From the NCBI RefSeq assembly GCF_034555935.1, contig NZ_JAYDCJ010000003.1, positions 310,001 through 374,000 of the forward strand: 64,000 bases of DNA, in the 5' to 3' direction. The notes below the pieces were generated by a model. It did no database searches, had not been told where the DNA came from, and saw only the letters and a list, made by a program, of their open reading frames with translations. Each line of letters begins with the position of its first letter. Position 1 is the first letter of the stretch. Shown piece after piece: positions 61,918-64,000 of the stretch. The stretch is from Marinobacter qingdaonensis. GTDB taxonomy: Bacteria > Pseudomonadota > Gammaproteobacteria > Pseudomonadales > Oleiphilaceae. Position numbers and translations under genes: made by a program.

Positions 61918-62711
61918 CAGACTTTCATTCCCGGCAGGTTGAGGGAGGCGGTATTGCCGCCGTCCACGGCCAGCGCCTGACCGGTGATGTAACTGGCGTC
62001 GTCGCTGGCCAGGAACAGGATGGCGGCGGCGATTTCCTCGGGGTCACCGTAACGGCGCAGCTCACAGCGGGAGCCCAGTTTGTGGGCCTTCTCATGGGCG
62101 CGGGCGTAATCGAACACCGCCCGGGTCATGCCGGATTCCACCAGGCCGGGGCAAACCGCGTTGACCCGAACATTGTCAGCGCCAAGATCGCAGGCGGCGG
62201 TCATGGTCAGATTGACCACGCCGGCCTTGGACGCGCTGTAGGCGTTGCCGCCGGCGCCCGAGCGCAAGCCGGCCACCGAGGCGGTATTGACGATGGCGCC
62301 GAGCTTGCGGCCCTGCATGTGGGGCGCCACGTGCTTGATCAGCAACATGCTGCCGACCAGGTTCACCGACAGCACCTGCTGCCATTCGGCTCGGTCGTTC
62401 TCGGTCACCGGCGGGTGACTGCCGCCGGCGCTGGCAATGCCGGCGATATTGCAGAGCACATCGATCTTGCCGAACTGGTCCAGGGTGTCGGCAACCAGGG
62501 CCTGGACCTGATCCTCCTCGGCCACGTCCATCACCCGGCGCAGGAACTGCGCGCCCTCCGGCAGGCTGTTTTCGGTTTCCACCAGGCCAGCCTCGGCGAC
62601 GTCCGCCAGCACCACGCGGGCGCCCTCCCGGGCCAACCGCAAGGCCGTGGCCCGGCCAATGCCGCTGCCGGCACCGGTAACAATGGCAACCCGATTGTCG
62701 AATCGCGCCAT
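61917..62711 (-). CDS. Short-chain dehydrogenase/reductase
   Basis: A 264-residue SDR with VTGAGSGIGRATALRLAREG, CNIAGIAS, NTASVAGLRSG (Ser) and YSASKAGVVN (Tyr, Lys). It is first in the coupled run SDR, thioesterase, acyl-CoA dehydrogenase. It is divergent from the second acyl-CoA ligase across 143 bases. It likely acts on a hydroxyacyl intermediate, but the sequence does not show which. Confidence 0.88.
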   Translation of the reverse strand: MARFDNRVAIVTGAGSGIGRATALRLAREGARVVLADVAEAGLVETENSLPEGAQFLRRVMDVAEEDQVQALVADTLDQFGKIDVLCNIAGIASAGGSHPPVTENDRAEWQQVLSVNLVGSMLLIKHVAPHMQGRKLGAIVNTASVAGLRSGAGGNAYSASKAGVVNLTMTAACDLGADNVRVNAVCPGLVESGMTRAVFDYARAHEKAHKLGSRCELRRYGDPEEIAAAILFLASDDASYITGQALAVDGGNTASLNLPGMKV

Positions 62712-62854
62712 GCCCTTGGCTCCTTATGTTGTGCTTGTTGTTGTCTTGGCAAATCTTAGTTTCCACATAATTTGTCACGGCTTCCGGTTTTGAGTCAATA
62801 TATTCGAAAAGTAATTTCACTAGATAAAACACAACAGCACCGGAGTGGCCAAAA

Positions 62855-64000
62855 ATGAAAAACAATATGAACGAAATGTCCGTGCACGCGCCCCTGATCC
62901 CGGGCGAGACCTTTGACGCCATTGGACACCAGATCCAGCGTCACGCCACCGAACGCGGCGACCACCCGGCCCTGATCACCGCACAGGAGCAGGTGTCCTG
63001 GGCCGACCTGCTCGAGCGGGTCAACCGGATTGCCAACCGGCTCCGGGCGGCCGGCCTGTCCCGGGGCGATACGGTGGCAGCGCTGTCGGAGAACAGCGTG
63101 GACTACGTGGCCCTGTACCTGGGCACCCTGGTGGCCGGCGGCTGCATGGTGCCGCTGTCGGGCATGGCCAGCGCCGAGTCCCTGGTGCTGATGCTGGAGG
63201 ACAGCGGGGCCCGGTTCCTGTTCGTGTCGCCGAAACACCAGCCCCTGCTGGCGGAAGTGCGGCCGGGCCTGCGCAGCCTGGGCGCCGATCGCATCCTGGC
63301 CCTGGCAGACCAGGACGCCGGCATTGGCCAACCGCTGGCCCAGTGGCTGGGCGACGTGTCCGCCGAGCCCCAACCGGCCGAGGTCAGCCTCGACGACCCG
63401 TTCAACATCATCTACAGCTCCGGCACCACCGGCACCCCCAAGGGCATCCTGCACGACTACCGCTTCCGCCAGCGCCAGATGGTGCGCATGAGCCGGTTCG
63501 GGCTGGATGGTGACGCCATCAACCTGGTGTCCACGCCGCTCTACTCCAACACCACCCTGGTGTCAGCGCTGCCGACGGTGTTCTTTGGCGGCACTCTGGT
63601 GCTGATGCCCAAGTTCAACACCCAGGGCTTCCTGGAACTGGCCGAGCGCCACCGGGTCACCCACGCCATGCTGGTGCCGGTCCAGTACCAGCGCATTCTG
63701 GCCGAGCCGGATTTCGAGAAATTCGATCTGTCCAGTTTCAAGCTCAAGCTGTCCACCAGTGCGCCCCTGCGAGCCGAGGTGATCGCCGACGCCATGGCCC
63801 GTTGGCCCGGCAATCTGCGGGAGGTCTACGGCCTGACCGAAGGCGGCATTTCCACCTCGCTGGATTGCGCCGCCCACCCGGACAAATGGGGCTCGGTCGG
63901 GCTGCCCACCGAGGGTGCCCAGGTCAAGGTCATCGACGAGCAGGGGCAGGAACTGCCGCAAGGCGAGATTGGTGAAATCGTGGGCCGGGCGATTTCCATG
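62855..64000 (+). CDS. AMP-forming acyl-CoA ligase (partial)
   Basis: The first 382 codons of an adenylate-forming enzyme; the end is cut by the window. It has the P-loop IYSSGTTGTPKGILHD and the A5-type VYGLTEGG. Without the C-terminal half the catalytic Lys cannot be checked. The ATG at 62855 follows GGAG at some distance. It is divergent from the SDR operon and may activate the pathway's substrate. Confidence 0.85.
   Translation, partial: MKNNMNEMSVHAPLIPGETFDAIGHQIQRHATERGDHPALITAQEQVSWADLLERVNRIANRLRAAGLSRGDTVAALSENSVDYVALYLGTLVAGGCMVPLSGMASAESLVLMLEDSGARFLFVSPKHQPLLAEVRPGLRSLGADRILALADQDAGIGQPLAQWLGDVSAEPQPAEVSLDDPFNIIYSSGTTGTPKGILHDYRFRQRQMVRMSRFGLDGDAINLVSTPLYSNTTLVSALPTVFFGGTLVLMPKFNTQGFLELAERHRVTHAMLVPVQYQRILAEPDFEKFDLSSFKLKLSTSAPLRAEVIADAMARWPGNLREVYGLTEGGISTSLDCAAHPDKWGSVGLPTEGAQVKVIDEQGQELPQGEIGEIVGRAISM

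Noticed and set aside
1..64000. tRNA, rRNA, CRISPR arrays, insertion sequences or prophage
   Set aside because: None was seen on either strand by eye: no direct-repeat arrays, transposase or integrase genes, and no cloverleaf with a TTCGANNC-type loop in the intergenic gaps.

Overview
The window is GC-rich and gene-dense. Its gene families (RegB/RegA, btuB-btuF-btuC-btuD under a cobalamin riboswitch, DUF1302/DUF1329 with a VolA/Pla-1 lipase, a DcaP-like porin, QsdR-type and IclR regulators, two-subunit pyruvate carboxylase and many acyl-CoA enzymes) suggest a marine, lipid- or hydrocarbon-using gammaproteobacterium, most likely Marinobacter or a close relative. This is inferred from family knowledge; no database search was run. 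I saw no rRNA, tRNA, insertion sequence, prophage or CRISPR array. The only clearly truncated genes are the two cut by the window ends.

Layout. 1-4.7 kb: start of an RND efflux adaptor, divergent from the redox-sensing pair RegB/RegA, then a CbiM-like membrane protein and a PAS-GAF-GGDEF diguanylate cyclase. 4.7-10.3 kb: a minus-strand vitamin B12 uptake operon (btuB, btuF, btuC, btuD, then a 3-methyladenine glycosylase-like gene) behind a cobalamin riboswitch. 10.5-16.2 kb: a near-ideal CRP/Vfr site followed by two exported lipoproteins, a metallohydrolase and a 1005-residue beta-helix/diheme cytochrome fusion, closed by a terminator. 16.3-22.4 kb: a cNMP/CBS/nucleotidyltransferase protein with a DEDDh exonuclease, then on the minus strand a response regulator, histidine kinase and periplasmic MsrAB. 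22.4-24.1 kb: a nitronate monooxygenase-like enzyme divergent from a QsdR-type regulator.

24.2-35.1 kb holds fatty acid and acyl-CoA catabolism: fadB-like, thiolase and aldehyde dehydrogenase genes, an IclR regulator, a GhrA-like reductase, an unassigned permease, and a thiolase plus glutaryl-CoA dehydrogenase pair. 35.1-41.9 kb: a small Cys-containing protein, DUF1329, DUF1302 and a VolA-type lipoprotein lipase. 42.2-45.4 kb: a compact set made of an ECF sigma factor, a ZAS anti-sigma factor, an exported acidic protein and a TPR/beta-barrel protein, with no function I can assign. 45.4-50.6 kb: pyruvate carboxylase subunits B and A and a DcaP-like porin.

50.9-64 kb is a large catabolic region. 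On the plus strand are two linked acyl-CoA dehydrogenase subunits, a class II aldolase-like protein and a MaoC hydratase. On the minus strand is a tightly coupled series: SDR, thioesterase, acyl-CoA dehydrogenase, SDR, aminoglycoside-phosphotransferase-like kinase, SurE, acyl-CoA ligase and a PanE-like reductase. A second acyl-CoA ligase runs off the right edge. Together these could activate, oxidise and hydrate an imported carboxylic acid; the lipase, porin and DUF1302/1329 proteins nearby may supply it. The substrate cannot be read from the sequence.

The least explained items are the beta-helix/cytochrome fusion with its CRP site, the ECF sigma operon, two kinds of long intergenic palindromes (one present twice), and a lipase whose nucleophile elbow departs from GxSxG.
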